Below are positions 20,084 through 31,010 of a DNA stretch of 32,598 nt, one piece after another. Position numbers and translations under genes: made by a program. Numbering within the stretch: the stretch's first letter is position 1; every line of letters starts with the position of its first letter. The notes beneath the pieces are model-generated. The model was given only the letters and a program-made list of their open reading frames with translations, did no database searches and had not been told where the DNA came from. This stretch comes from Cladosporium sp. IMV 00045. Taxonomy: Eukaryota > Ascomycota > Dothideomycetes > Cladosporiales > Cladosporiaceae. The stretch lies in contig MSJI02000211.1 of the NCBI GenBank assembly GCA_001931905.2, positions 1 to 32,598 on the forward strand, written 5' to 3'.

Positions 20084-20556
20084 TCCTTCCATAGCTTCGA
20101 CCGTTGCGCCCCATACTTTTGACAAGCTTCCCCTTCTTGTCTCGGATGTCCAGACAGGGCTTCCGTTTGCACAACACAGCATGACAGCAGAACCCGTCGC
20201 CCGATTAGCGCCATGTTTGCAGGGCTGCTAACACCATCTCGCGCGCTCTGCAACGATTTCTGTTGCATTATTCACTTGGCGGTTGCTGCGACCTTCCGAG
20301 CTATTGGGCGCCACGGAACCGTAGACATGACTATCCCGCCACATGGGATGGTCGTCATTGTTGAGCTTTTGCAGCTTACCACAGGCCCAGAAGCTTTGTC
20401 AGTGGTCGATTGGACCCCGTCAGTGGTGAGACCTAGTTGCTATGTGCGTTCATATACCTCGTTGTGTTTCCCCTCTCATTGAAGTTCCTGCTCCCCCATC
20501 TAAATCCTATCTCTCTTCTTATCGCAAGAACATCCTAACAACAGCATCTCGACGCC

Positions 20557-23500
20557 ATGTCGTCAACGGGCGGAATCATCCGCACCGAATCTGGTCGCCA
20601 GACTTACTTGCCTGATGGCCTCGAAGAGAATGCAAACCTCCGGGTCAACAGCGAGGCTCTCTCCAGCGAGACAAGCAAAACATTGAACAATGACTCCCCA
20701 ACAGCAACTTCGGGCCCGCAATACCTCACATCAGAAGGCAAAGAAGCCGCAGAAGACCCTATTATGCCATCTGAGAGCGCCAATGCCTCTTCCGAAGAGA
20801 TATTCGAACCCATCAACGCCGCCGATGCTGGCACTCTCACCAGGCTGGCATCCCAGGTGTCTAGGAGTCAGTCCTACTCACGCCGCAACAGCCAGGCGGG
20901 CAATGTAGATCTCACACGCCAGAACACTCTCGAGGGCCTCGAGCGTGGAGACCCTCAACTCGACCCGGAAAGCCCCAAGTTCGATCTATACAAATGGATC
21001 CGCTTCACCATGCGGGCCATCGACGAGGATGATATCAAAACCGCCCGCGCAGGAGTCACTATGAAGAACGTCACAGTTCGAGGCACTGGAGCTGCCTTGA
21101 ATCTGCAACAAAATGTCGGCAGCATGTTCATGGCGCCGATGAGGCTCGGAGAGATGATCAACTTCGGTTCAAAGCCCGCCAAAACCATCATTCGCAACTT
21201 CGACATTCTCATGAAGTCTGGCGAGATGTTGATCGTCCTTGGAAGACCTGGATCTGGATGTTCCACTCTCTGCAAGACCATGACGGGCGAAATGCACGGT
21301 CTTCAGGTCGATGAGCAGTCGACTGTCCATTACAATGGTATCTCCCAAGCGCAGATGATGAAGGAGTTCAAGGGCGAGGTCGTGTACAATCAGGAGGTTG
21401 ACAAGCATTTCCCGTAAGTACATTCATGCACCTTTATCACGCATAGGCTAACATGTCGGCAGACACTTGACCGTTGGCGAGACACTTGAGCACGCAGCGG
21501 CTTTGAGGACGCCTCAACATCGCATCGACGATATCTCTCGCGCCGAATTTGTCAAGCACATCACACAGGTCGTCATGGCCGTCTACGGACTCAGCCACAC
21601 TTACAACACCAAAGTTGGAGATGACTTCGTTCGCGGCGTGTCTGGCGGTGAGCGCAAGCGTGTCAGTATCGCAGAAATGGCTCTCTCCGGCTCGCCTCTT
21701 GCCGCTTGGGATAACTCCACCCGCGGTCTCGATTCGGCTACCGCTCTCACATTCACCAAGTCCCTTCGACAGACTGCAAACTTGGTTGGCTCGTCTCACG
21801 CAGTGGCGATTTACCAAGCCAGTCAAGCAATCTATGATTTGTTCGACAAGGCTGTCGTCCTGTATGAAGGCCGACAGATCTACTTCGGCTCAACCAAACG
21901 CGCTAAGAAGTACTTCGAAGAGATGGGCTGGTACTGTCCTCCACGCCAAACCACCGGTGACTTCCTGACCAGTGTCACCAACCCTTCGGAGCGTCAGGCA
22001 AGAGAAGGCTTTGACAAGAAGGTGCCCCGTACTCCGGATGAGTTCGAGGCATACTGGAGACGCAGCCCCGAATTCGCTTATCTACAGAAGGACATCCAGG
22101 CCCATGAAGAAGAGTTCCCTGCCGGCGACTCACGCAAGCTTGAAGAATTCCGCGCATCAAAGCGTGACGCTCAGGCAAAGCACACTCGGCCAAAGTCGCC
22201 CTACGTCGTCTCGGTGCCCATGCAAGTCAAGCTGAACATGAAACGAGCGGTCCAGCGCATCTGGAACGACAAGGCGTCCACTTTCACGCCAATCATTGGT
22301 AACATCATCATGGCACTCATTGTCGGCAGTGTGTTTTACGGCACACCGGACGCAAGTGCAGGTTTCTTCGCCAAAGGCTCGGTTCTGTTCTTCGCTATCT
22401 TGCTCAATGCCCTCAGCGCCATCTCCGAGATCAACTCTCTTTATGCGCAGCGTCCAATCGTCGAAAAGCACAAATCATACGCCTTCTATCATCCCGCGAC
22501 AGAAGCAATCGCTGGCATCGTCGTTGACATCCCGCTCAAGTTCGTCACCGCCGTCTTCTTTAACTTGATCTTATACTTCATGGCTGGTCTTCGACGGGAA
22601 CCTTCGCAGTTCTTCATATTCTTCCTTATCGCCTACATCTCGACTTTCGTCATGAGCGCCATCTTCCGGACCATGGCAGCAGTCACAAAGACGGTTTCTC
22701 AAGCCATGGCTCTCTCGGGTGTTCTCGTTCTTGCCATTGTCGTCTACACGGGATTCGTGTTGCCTCCGAGCTACATGGGTGCCTGGTTTTCGTGGATTCG
22801 CTGGCTCAATCCGATCTTCTACGCCTTCGAAATCATGGTTGCGAACGAATTCCACGGACGACGATTCACTTGCTCGCAGTTTGTGCCCGGTTATCCCACA
22901 CTCCCTGGAGACTCGTTCATTTGCTCGACCCGAGGTGCCGTTGCAGGTGAGAGGACCGTCTCTGGAGATGCCTTCATCGCTGAACAGTACGGTTACTACT
23001 ACTCGCATGTCTGGAGGAATTTTGGTATTCTCCTGGCATTCCTCTTTGGCTTTTTGGCTCTTTACTTCATCGCAGTCGAGCTCAACTCATCCACCTCTTC
23101 CACTGCTGAAGTCCTCGTCTTCCGCAGGGGTCACGTTCCGGCATACCTGACACAGAAATCGGATGACACTGAAGCCGGTGCATCAGAGAAGTCCGCAGAG
23201 CCGACTGAGAAAGAAGGTGAGGACGTCAATGTGATCCCTCCTCAGACGGATGTCTTCACCTGGCGAGACGTGGTCTACGACATCGAAATCAAGGGCAACC
23301 CTCGTAGGCTATTGGACCATGTTTCAGGATGGGTCAAACCAGGCACTTTGACCGCTCTGATGGGAACCAGTGGCGCCGGTAAGACGACTCTTCTAGACGT
23401 TCTGGCCCAGCGTACTTCGATGGGCGTGATCACCGGTGACATGCTGGTCAATGGAAAGCCTCTGGACTCCAGCTTCCAGCGTAAGACTGGTTATGTTCAG

Positions 23501-25271
23501 CAGCAGGATCTCCACATGGCTACCGCTACCGTTCGCGAGTCTCTCCGTTTCTCGGCTATGCTTAGGCAGCCTAAGAGCGTCTCCAAACAGGAGAAGTACG
23601 CTTACGTCGAGGACGTGATCAAGATGCTTAACATGGAGGACTTTGCCGAAGCGGTAGTCGGTGTGCCCGGTGAGGGTTTGAACGTTGAACAGCGCAAACT
23701 GCTCACCATCGGTGTTGGTAAGTTGCTTTTTCTTGAAATCCATTGATTACCCATGTGCAGTATGCTGACAATTTCCAGAACTGGCTGCCAAACCTAAGCT
23801 GTTGCTTTTCCTTGACGAGCCTACCAGTGGTTTGGACTCGCAGAGTTCATGGGCAATCTGCGCATTCCTGCGCAAGCTCGCTGACAACGGACAAGCTGTT
23901 CTGTGTACCATTCACCAACCGTCAGCAATCTTATTCCAACAGTTCGACAGGCTCTTGTTCCTTCGCAAAGGAGGCCAAACGGTTTACTTTGGTGATATCG
24001 GCCACAACTCCTCGACTCTCCTGAACTACTTCTCTAGCAATGGCGCACGTCGTTGCGGTGACGACGAGAACCCTGCTGAGTACATGCTCGAGGTTGCTGG
24101 CGACAAGAATCACGACTGGTTTGAAACCTGGAAGGCCAGTGAGGAAGCTCAAGAAGTCCAACGCGGCATCGACGCCATCGCTCAGGAGAAGCAACATGTT
24201 CAAGACAACGACACTGATGAGAGCTCCCACTCCGAGTTCGCCATGCCTTTCCCGCAGCAGCTTGTCGAGGTCACCTACCGAGCCTTCCAGCAGTACTGGC
24301 GCATGCCCTCCTACATCTTGGCCAAATTCATCCTCAGCATTGCGGCAGGTCTGTTCATCGGCTTCTCGTTCTACGACGCAGACGTCAGTCAACAAGGCAT
24401 GCAGAACGTGCTCTTCTCAGTCTTCATGGTCACGACCATCTTCACCACCCTCGTCAACCAAATCATGCCTCTCTTTGTCAGCCAACGCTCACTCTACGAA
24501 GTCCGCGAGCGCCCAAGCAAAGCGTACAGCTGGAAAGCCTTCTTTATCGCCAACGTGGTAGTCGAAATCCCCTACCAAGTCATCGCGGGCATCCTGACCT
24601 TCGCCTGCTTCTACTACCCCGTCGTCGGCGTGCAGAGCTCCGAGCGCCAAGGCCTCGTCCTCCTCTTCTGCATCGTCTTCTTCATCTACGCCTCCACCCT
24701 CGGCCAGCTCTGCATCGCCGCCCTGCCCGACGCCCAAACCGCCTCCGCCATCGTCACCCTCCTCTTCTCCATGACCCTGATCTTCAACGGTGTCATGCAA
24801 ACTCCCTCCGCCCTTCCCGGCTTCTGGATATTCATGTACCGCGTCTCGCCCCTCACCTACTGGGTCGCAGGCATCGCAGCAGCCATGCTGCACGGGCGCG
24901 AAGTGCAATGCGCCGAAGCCGAAACCAGCATCTTCAACCCTCCCTCCGGCCAAACCTGCCAGGAGTACATGGCGCCTTACCTCGCGCAAGCGCCCGGCAC
25001 GCTGCAGAACCCCTCCGCCACCGCCGACTGCCGCTACTGCGCGCTCAGCGTCGCCGACCAGTACCTCGGCGGCAGCAACATTTTCTGGTCCGAGAGGTGG
25101 CGCAACTTCGGCCTCATTTGGGTGTACATTGTTTTCAACGTTGCTGCTGCCACTTTTCTGTATTATTTCTTCCGCGTCAGGAAGTCGAGCGGAAAGAGCA
25201 ATGATAAGGCGAAGAAAGTGGGGTTTGGCGCGAAATGGTTGGTTACTAAGTTTTGGAAGAAGCAGCATTGA
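20557..25271 (+). CDS. PDR-type (ABCG) full-size ABC transporter
   Basis: Plasma-membrane ATP-driven exporter of the pleiotropic drug resistance family, arranged NBD-TMD-NBD-TMD. Exons are 20557-21413, 21463-23717 and 23779-25271, with introns of 49 and 61 bases (GTAAGT at both). Joined length is 4605 bases, 1534 residues, usual for the family. NBD1 has Walker [10 protein letters not shown] at 229-237, with the family's Cys in place of the Lys; signature SGGERKRVS at 346-354; and a Walker B ending in Asp369. NBD2 has a canonical Walker [10 protein letters not shown] at 920-928 (K926), a degenerate signature [11 protein letters not shown] near 1026-1036, and Walker B LLLFLDEP with D1050 and E1051. 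Thus, as in other fungal PDR pumps, one composite ATP site is expected to be catalytic and the other degenerate. Membrane helices follow each NBD (about 555-820 and 1200-1500). The substrate is unknown; drug or phytochemical efflux is usual. Confidence 0.96.
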
Positions 25272-26026
25272 TTTTTGATTTTCTTTTCTTCTTTTCGGGA
25301 TAACTAGACTTTGTTAATTCCTTTTGTGCTTGGGGTGGCTTATTCTCTTTCTTCTTTTTGGCTGTGTATAGACTATCCCTAATCTAATTCTCTTCTGTTC
25401 TTAAATTATCTATTATTCATGTTCAAGCATATCTCTTCAGTATTACTGTGGTTTTTTTTTTTCACCGCGCAATGTTTTGCATGCTGTGTCAGAGCACTCG
25501 GTGAGTGGTGTTGTCATCTGGCTTCGCCATGTTTCTTAGGGTAAGGGTTGGGGTAGTCACATCAGGACTTGTACACAGTCAACCACGTCAGGCATTTCCA
25601 ATTTTGTGTTTTTCAAATAATGTATCGAGGCGCGCCTTGAGGCTTTGAATTGTCTTCCGTTCATTTCTTGTGGTCGTCCCTTCGGAGTTGTCGAGAGACA
25701 TTGTTCTGGTCACAGGACTTTTAATGAAGTCGACTTTCATGAAAAACCAGTTTGTGCCTTGTTGAGGATGACAACATGACATGTTGGCCAAAGCCATTGG
25801 TTGCGGCGGTGTTCAAGCGAGTCTGAAGACAGGGGAAGAAGACACGTCGAAGAAGTCAATAGGGGTAATCATTCAAAGAATAAAACATTAAGAATAAAGC
25901 CTCGCTCCCTCAGGTCCCTGCAACCCAATAACCAAAACACCAATGCAAACTGCACAAAACGCCGAAAGAAACCAAGAGAATCCCGTCCAATCCACCCAAA
26001 CCCCAAATAAAAAAGACAAGCAACAT
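25272..26026. other. Convergent intergenic region
   Basis: This 755-base stretch lies between the stops of the ABC transporter and the kinase, which face each other. The left part is T-rich 3' UTR sequence and the right part is A/C-rich. Short open frames (25588-25797 -, 25801-26010 +) have no recognisable content. Confidence 0.6.
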
Positions 26027-28888
26027 TCAAACATCTCCCCTCCCACCATCAACAGTCAAAATCGTAGGTCTCGTCGCCGTCGTCGCCCCGCCTCCTCTGC
26101 CCACACCACCACCACCACCACCACCAAAATCCAGCACCACCGGCTTCGGCCTGCGATACGTATACCCAAAGAAGGCCTTGCGCTTGCGCATCTCCATGAC
26201 TTTCTTACCCACCACGACGTCCCGCAGGATTTTGTCTCGGGGTCGTTTCTTTCCCGCTTCTGCGCGTGGTGGTAGTGGCGGTGGCAGTTTGTTGTCATTC
26301 CTGGCAGCGGAAGAAGTCGGCTGCCCTTGCTGTTGCTGTCTGGTGAGTAGAGCTGTGCGCTCTGCTTTCCACGCGCCGAATGAGGCGCCGTAGTGCTCTT
26401 TGATGCGCTGGAAAGCCGCGTCGGAGCAAGATTGGAGGCCGAGGGCGGATTTCTCTCGCTGTAGGAGAGTGGTGGGATCGAGGCGCTGGTCGTTGGAGGT
26501 TTCTGCTTCGAATTGCTCGTCTTCGTCCTTGGTGCTCGTGTAAACCGAAGATTCCTCGCTGACGATATCCTTCTCGTCCTCGAAGTACTTGGTGATAGAC
26601 TGGTTCTCTCGCACGCGGGGAACGAAGGGCGGCGCGCGCAAGTGCATGGACGACCAAGGGATGCCTCTGAAGAAGCGGTGGGATTTGATCTCCTCTGAGC
26701 CGTTGGCGTAGACGTGTCGGGAATGGGTGGCGAGGGGGTTTGAAGGGCGGCGGCCGATGATGCGAGCGTCGCACTGGCGGTATTGGCGGGAGCTGAGGCG
26801 GAGGTCCTTGTCTTTCAGGATTGCTTGCATTAGGTCGAGAGCGGATTCGCTGGGCGGAGGGAGCCAGGCGCGTGCTTCGGTCGTGGGTCGGGACCAGCGC
26901 TCTTGTCGTGGGAAGAAGAGCGTGGAGCGGAAGGAGACGATGCTTTCCTTCGTCATCTGCCGGTTCTCGCTGTAGAAGGGCGTGCGGCCGTAGAGGCATT
27001 CGTACAGGATGATCCCGATGCTCCACCAGTCGCAGCGGCCGTCGTAAGCTTGCCCCAGGATCACTTCTGGCGCCATGTATTGACTTGTGCCGACGACGCT
27101 TCTGGCCAGTCTGCGCCGTTCGGCGCGGTTGCGCCAGTTCAGCAGGCCTTCGCGTCTGGCGTTTTCTTCCGCGTCTCGTTTGCTGTGGGATGGAGTCCTG
27201 TTGGGCGTTCGGCAGGCGTCTTCAGCTTCTTCCAGCGTCCCGGGCATTTCGGCCATGTCTTGCTCGTCACCGACGATTTTGATCCCGAGCTTGTCGATGA
27301 GATGTTGGCGTTGATTCGAGTAGTAGTTCTGCCCGTGCGCCCAGTGGCCGTCGAATGCAAGGCCAAAATCGGAAATTTTGAGATGCCCGGACGCGCTGAT
27401 GAGGAAGTTGTCCGGCTTGATGTCGCGATGGATCCAGTTCATCTTGTGCGCTTCGTCCACGCAGAGGATCATCTCGGCCACATACCATTTGGCCACTGAC
27501 TCGTCCAATACATCCTCCCGCAACAGCAGGCCTAAGAAATCGCCGCCGATCATGTATTCCATGACGAGGTAGAGGTTAGTGTTGTCCTGGAAGCTCGCGA
27601 TCAACGGCACAACCCAGCGTGATCCTTCGGCGTTGACGAGGAAGTCTCTCTCCGCGCGCAGGTGGCCTTCTTGACATCCACGCAGCATTTCAGACTTGCG
27701 GATGACTTTCATGGCGAAGACGTCAGAGAGAGGCTTGCCACATGGCAGAGCATGGTCTACGGTGCAGTCGGCTCGATCGATGCTGCTTGCCGCCACGGCT
27801 TGCTGACTGCCCACCTTGGACACTTGTCGTTCAGTGACAAGCCTGACGACTCCGAAGCTTCCTTTCCCGAGGATGCGTACGACATCGTACCCGGCGATCG
27901 AAATTCCTTTGACGCTGTGGCGGGCGATCGAGCTCGTTTTGAGAGCTCGCATCTGACGCAGGTGATCGCTCTCAGCGTGCGTCCAGAGGCGACGAGCCTT
28001 GACGCGCTCTTCATGAGCCACTTTCAGCTCGCAGAGATCCTGCTCGAGACGCTTGCGACGTAGTGTGCGAGGTGAGCCCGGCTCATGGAGGAGTTTGTGG
28101 TAGTGCGTTTCGAGATATGTCTTTGCGGCAGCTGCTGCTTCGACGGTGGCAATCGATGGCTCGGCGGTGATGATGGTGTCTTGCTGAGGGATGACTAGGA
28201 ATCGACCGATGTCTTCTTCGATTGGTGGAAGCAAGGTGTCATCACTGTTTGGCAGCGCTCTGGTGGGAAATTGGCCGTCGTCTACCTCAAATCTCCTGGC
28301 CGATGAGAATGAGCGAGGTGACGATCCGAACGAAGTTGCCGCCGTCGACGCAGTGCTGATTGGAGACGCATTGGTGAGCTGAGCGGACAACTGACTGGAC
28401 GACGCCGCGCTCGGTGAAATGGACATCTTGCCAATCATGACAGGAGTTGTGTCGATATGCGGAACAGCCGGACGAGTCCTTGGACTCTGGCGATGCAATA
28501 CCGTGTTGTTCCCATTTGTCAAGCTCAGCTTGCCGTTGAAGCTCTCAAAGCATTCTGAGAATCGATGAGCGAGTCTGCTCCTCCCATCGCCTGTGCTGTG
28601 GTCGGACCCGAAGTCTTGAAAGCTCTGTGAACCGTCGAAAGGGCTCGGGCTCGCGTCTGCAAAGCGTACAGACCGCTTGCGCTGGGGTTGAGCAGGCGGC
28701 GATGGTGCGAGGATTGGTCGTGGCGGCAATAGCTCCTCAGATTCATCGCCAAAAGTATAGAGGTGGGCGTCTGCGTGGCCAAGCCCTCCGGTACTGGGCC
28801 ATCGAGGTCTTAGGGAGGTGATTCCTGGATGGCTGACTGAGCGTGCTGTCGGACGTATATCGTCATGATGGGATGAAGTAGTTTCCAT
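26027..28888 (-). CDS. NDR/LATS-family AGC serine/threonine kinase, divergent paralogue
   Basis: Cytosolic protein kinase, 953 residues, no introns. The N-terminal ~250 residues are disordered. Residues ~251-318 (AAAAAKTYLETHYHKLL onwards) match the NDR N-terminal regulatory, MOB-binding helix region. The kinase domain has glycine loop GKGSFG (341-346), a ~40-residue insert, catalytic K394, HRD 487-489, DFG 507-509 and APE 606-608. About 97 residues separate DFG and APE, holding the NDR-type insert and the RRRLARSVVGTSQYMAPE segment with activation-loop S597. The hydrophobic motif FFGYTYRR (906-912, T910) is the NDR/COT1 regulatory site. The chain ends with a poly-Gly tail. All catalytic residues are present. 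It is less like COT1/Cbk1 or Sid2/Dbf2 than a direct orthologue would be; a S. pombe Ppk35-like NDR kinase is a possibility I cannot verify. Roles in polarity or septation are expected for the family. Confidence 0.9.
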   Translation of the reverse strand: METTSSHHDDIRPTARSVSHPGITSLRPRWPSTGGLGHADAHLYTFGDESEELLPPRPILAPSPPAQPQRKRSVRFADASPSPFDGSQSFQDFGSDHSTGDGRSRLAHRFSECFESFNGKLSLTNGNNTVLHRQSPRTRPAVPHIDTTPVMIGKMSISPSAASSSQLSAQLTNASPISTASTAATSFGSSPRSFSSARRFEVDDGQFPTRALPNSDDTLLPPIEEDIGRFLVIPQQDTIITAEPSIATVEAAAAAKTYLETHYHKLLHEPGSPRTLRRKRLEQDLCELKVAHEERVKARRLWTHAESDHLRQMRALKTSSIARHSVKGISIAGYDVVRILGKGSFGVVRLVTERQVSKVGSQQAVAASSIDRADCTVDHALPCGKPLSDVFAMKVIRKSEMLRGCQEGHLRAERDFLVNAEGSRWVVPLIASFQDNTNLYLVMEYMIGGDFLGLLLREDVLDESVAKWYVAEMILCVDEAHKMNWIHRDIKPDNFLISASGHLKISDFGLAFDGHWAHGQNYYSNQRQHLIDKLGIKIVGDEQDMAEMPGTLEEAEDACRTPNRTPSHSKRDAEENARREGLLNWRNRAERRRLARSVVGTSQYMAPEVILGQAYDGRCDWWSIGIILYECLYGRTPFYSENRQMTKESIVSFRSTLFFPRQERWSRPTTEARAWLPPPSESALDLMQAILKDKDLRLSSRQYRQCDARIIGRRPSNPLATHSRHVYANGSEEIKSHRFFRGIPWSSMHLRAPPFVPRVRENQSITKYFEDEKDIVSEESSVYTSTKDEDEQFEAETSNDQRLDPTTLLQREKSALGLQSCSDAAFQRIKEHYGASFGAWKAERTALLTRQQQQGQPTSSAARNDNKLPPPLPPRAEAGKKRPRDKILRDVVVGKKVMEMRKRKAFFGYTYRRPKPVVLDFGGGGGGGVGRGGGATTATRPTILTVDGGRGDV
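26105..26125 (-). repeat. (ACC)7 / (GGT)7 repeat encoding poly-Gly
   Basis: Seven ACC units on the plus strand read as Gly codons in the kinase gene, just after the hydrophobic motif, at residues 922-928. The frame is preserved. Confidence 0.9.
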
Positions 28889-30847
28889 GTGTGATTTCGA
28901 TCGATAGCCTAGGATGACGGTGAGCGGAATGAAAGAATCAAAAGTGTGAGATGTGCATGCGTCTGAACAGTGGGAACTTCGCGGCGAGTGATGACACGCT
29001 CAATCGAACTCTTTTGAGGCGACTGACGGTTGTGTGTGTGCTTTCTGGATCGACAGCAGTGGCAGGCGAGGATTTGAACGATGCGAATGATGGTGTGCGA
29101 CTGAAGTAACGAGATGCCTTTGATTTCAAACTGCGTTGATCTGCTTGTCTGCTGCTGGGAGGTGTTTCTTTACGGGCAGAGCGCTGCATCTTTCATGCTG
29201 TGATGTGCGATGCCGATAAAGATGAGAGGAGGTAGATGTTGATGTCCGAGCGAGCGTTGTTGTGCTCGCTTGGGATTTTGAAGATGAGCGATGGTGACTT
29301 TGCAATGTCATCCTTACCGGCAGGTGCGCCATGATGTCGTGGAAAGAGGATACCAACTTGGTGAGCAGGGAGGAAGTCGCTCCGACTTGATCGTCTTTGA
29401 CAGTCTCATCGTGCATCACCAAAGAATACAGATATTTTGGTGCTTCCAGCTGATGTGCGGACCGACCTGAAGTCTGTTCAAAGCCCCTTCAGATATAAGC
29501 TTATAATCGCAATAGCCTGCTTGTTGGGACGTTGACTGTTGCGACCCCTTTGGTTCTCACACAAGCTGCTTGTTGGGCCTTGGGACGTAAAACACGCTTG
29601 TCTACTCATAGCAATCGCTACGTGCATGAAAATCAAGACCAGGAGTCTGTAATGTACGACATCGCGCAAATGCAGATTGATCCTGATGTCGCTGTGACAG
29701 ACTGCAGGATGCAAGAGACGTACGTTCAGGATCTCGCTTCACCTCGAGTCAGCAAGAACTCCATAGGACGGGCATGACACTGACAGTGGCACATGCATAC
29801 GCAGGATAGCAGTAGTATACCTAGTCAACATGACACCAACGTTTGCCTCACATATACACGAACACACGAACCTTAGTCATCAAACCACCGGAAATACGCT
29901 TGCCTGCTACTGCACATCTGGGAGGGATTCTTCAGGAGTTCACGCACGTAGCAGCAAGCATAGCATGATACACAGATCCTCCAACCAAGATCTAACGCAC
30001 GTTGACCGTTTGCCCCTTCGCTCGTACGTACAGTAGTCAGAGTGAGGAAATGCGAGGAGACCCAGAAGAAGCCGCCCTGCGTCGGGCGCCGCGGCGTCAC
30101 AAGAGCCACAGGCGTGCGCGGGCGACGCATGCAAGTGTGTCGTGCCGCCGAATGCGGAGTACATTAGGTTGCGAAAGGAAGAAGAGGATTGAGTTAAGTT
30201 GATGTTAGTGAGGAAAAGCATGCCGCTTGCGATGTTGGCTGTTGGCAAAGAGGAAGCAGGGAACACGCTCCGAACTACTGAAAGCCATTTTGGGCCGTGT
30301 AGGCTTGCTTTCTGCTGGAGGATGTTTCTTGGTCGTCTCCATCATGTTGAAAGCAACTCACACGCCGCGGGACAGAGGATTGAATTGACTTTGCTTCGCC
30401 CATTCTTGCGAGCTAGGCGCTTACTCTTGGAGGCTTGACTTTAACCGCGACATTTTACTTTCACGCCGCGTGTGAAGATTCTGGGGAGTGGGAGCGTACC
30501 ACTGGTAGAAACGACATTTTTCGGAGAGATTTGTTCTCGAAAGTTTTGGGGAATAACGCGTGCGATGTGCAGGTTTGGGGCGAGGGATGAGTTGTTTGGA
30601 TGGGGACCTTTGGTACGGGTGTTGGAGGAGGGATTATTTTTGGATATCGGAATGGATATGGCCGTTACTGTTATCGCTACAACAATGGGCGGTATGCGGT
30701 GGCTGTACGTCCACCGTGTGCTGCATGTCTCAACGGTGACACGATGAATGTCTGAGGTCGTCGGCGATTCGACATGGCATCACTCTCTCTGATTGTATGG
30801 ATGGCGTTGGAGGATTCCCACAACGCAAAGGCCAGACCATAGTGTTA

Positions 30848-30861
30848 CTCTCTCTCTCTCT
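30848..30861. repeat. (CT)7 dinucleotide repeat
   Basis: Seven uninterrupted CT units in the gene-poor right end. Confidence 0.9.
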
Positions 30862-30990
30862 TGTTTCCCATATATCTCATCGGAAAGAGGCTCTCCCCAA
30901 TATCGCCCTCCGTCCAATCAAGTCAACGGCGAAAGAGCGGTGAGAAAACGTCGCAAAGGTACCCCGCAGCGATCGGCGCGTAGGAGCTGG

Positions 30991-31010
30991 CGATTGCTGG
31001 CGATTGCTGG
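30991..31010. repeat. CGATTGCTGG tandem duplication
   Basis: Two exact head-to-tail copies of a 10-base unit, with a partial third copy (CTGG) immediately before them. It looks like a recent slippage duplication. Confidence 0.9.

Larger units (their letters stand above)
18779..20556. promoter_or_regulatory. Long intergenic region upstream of the ABC transporter
   Basis: About 1.8 kb between the regulator and the transporter gene. No open frame looks like a protein; the longest (19702-20037 -, 19721-20008 +) overlap each other. An A/T-rich patch lies at about 18980-19110. Two symmetric sites in the right half (19815-19838 and 20073-20083) are listed separately. The last ~100 bases before 20557 are C/T-rich, like a fungal leader. 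Long upstream regions are usual for inducible drug-transporter genes. Confidence 0.5.

Noticed and set aside
24489..25268. 259-codon minus-strand frame opposite the end of the ABC transporter
   Set aside because: The plus-strand frame encodes the second transmembrane domain of the pump; this is an antisense shadow.
30472..30747. 91-codon plus-strand frame in the right end
   Set aside because: No recognisable motif, the composition is not clearly coding, and there is no support from neighbouring exons.
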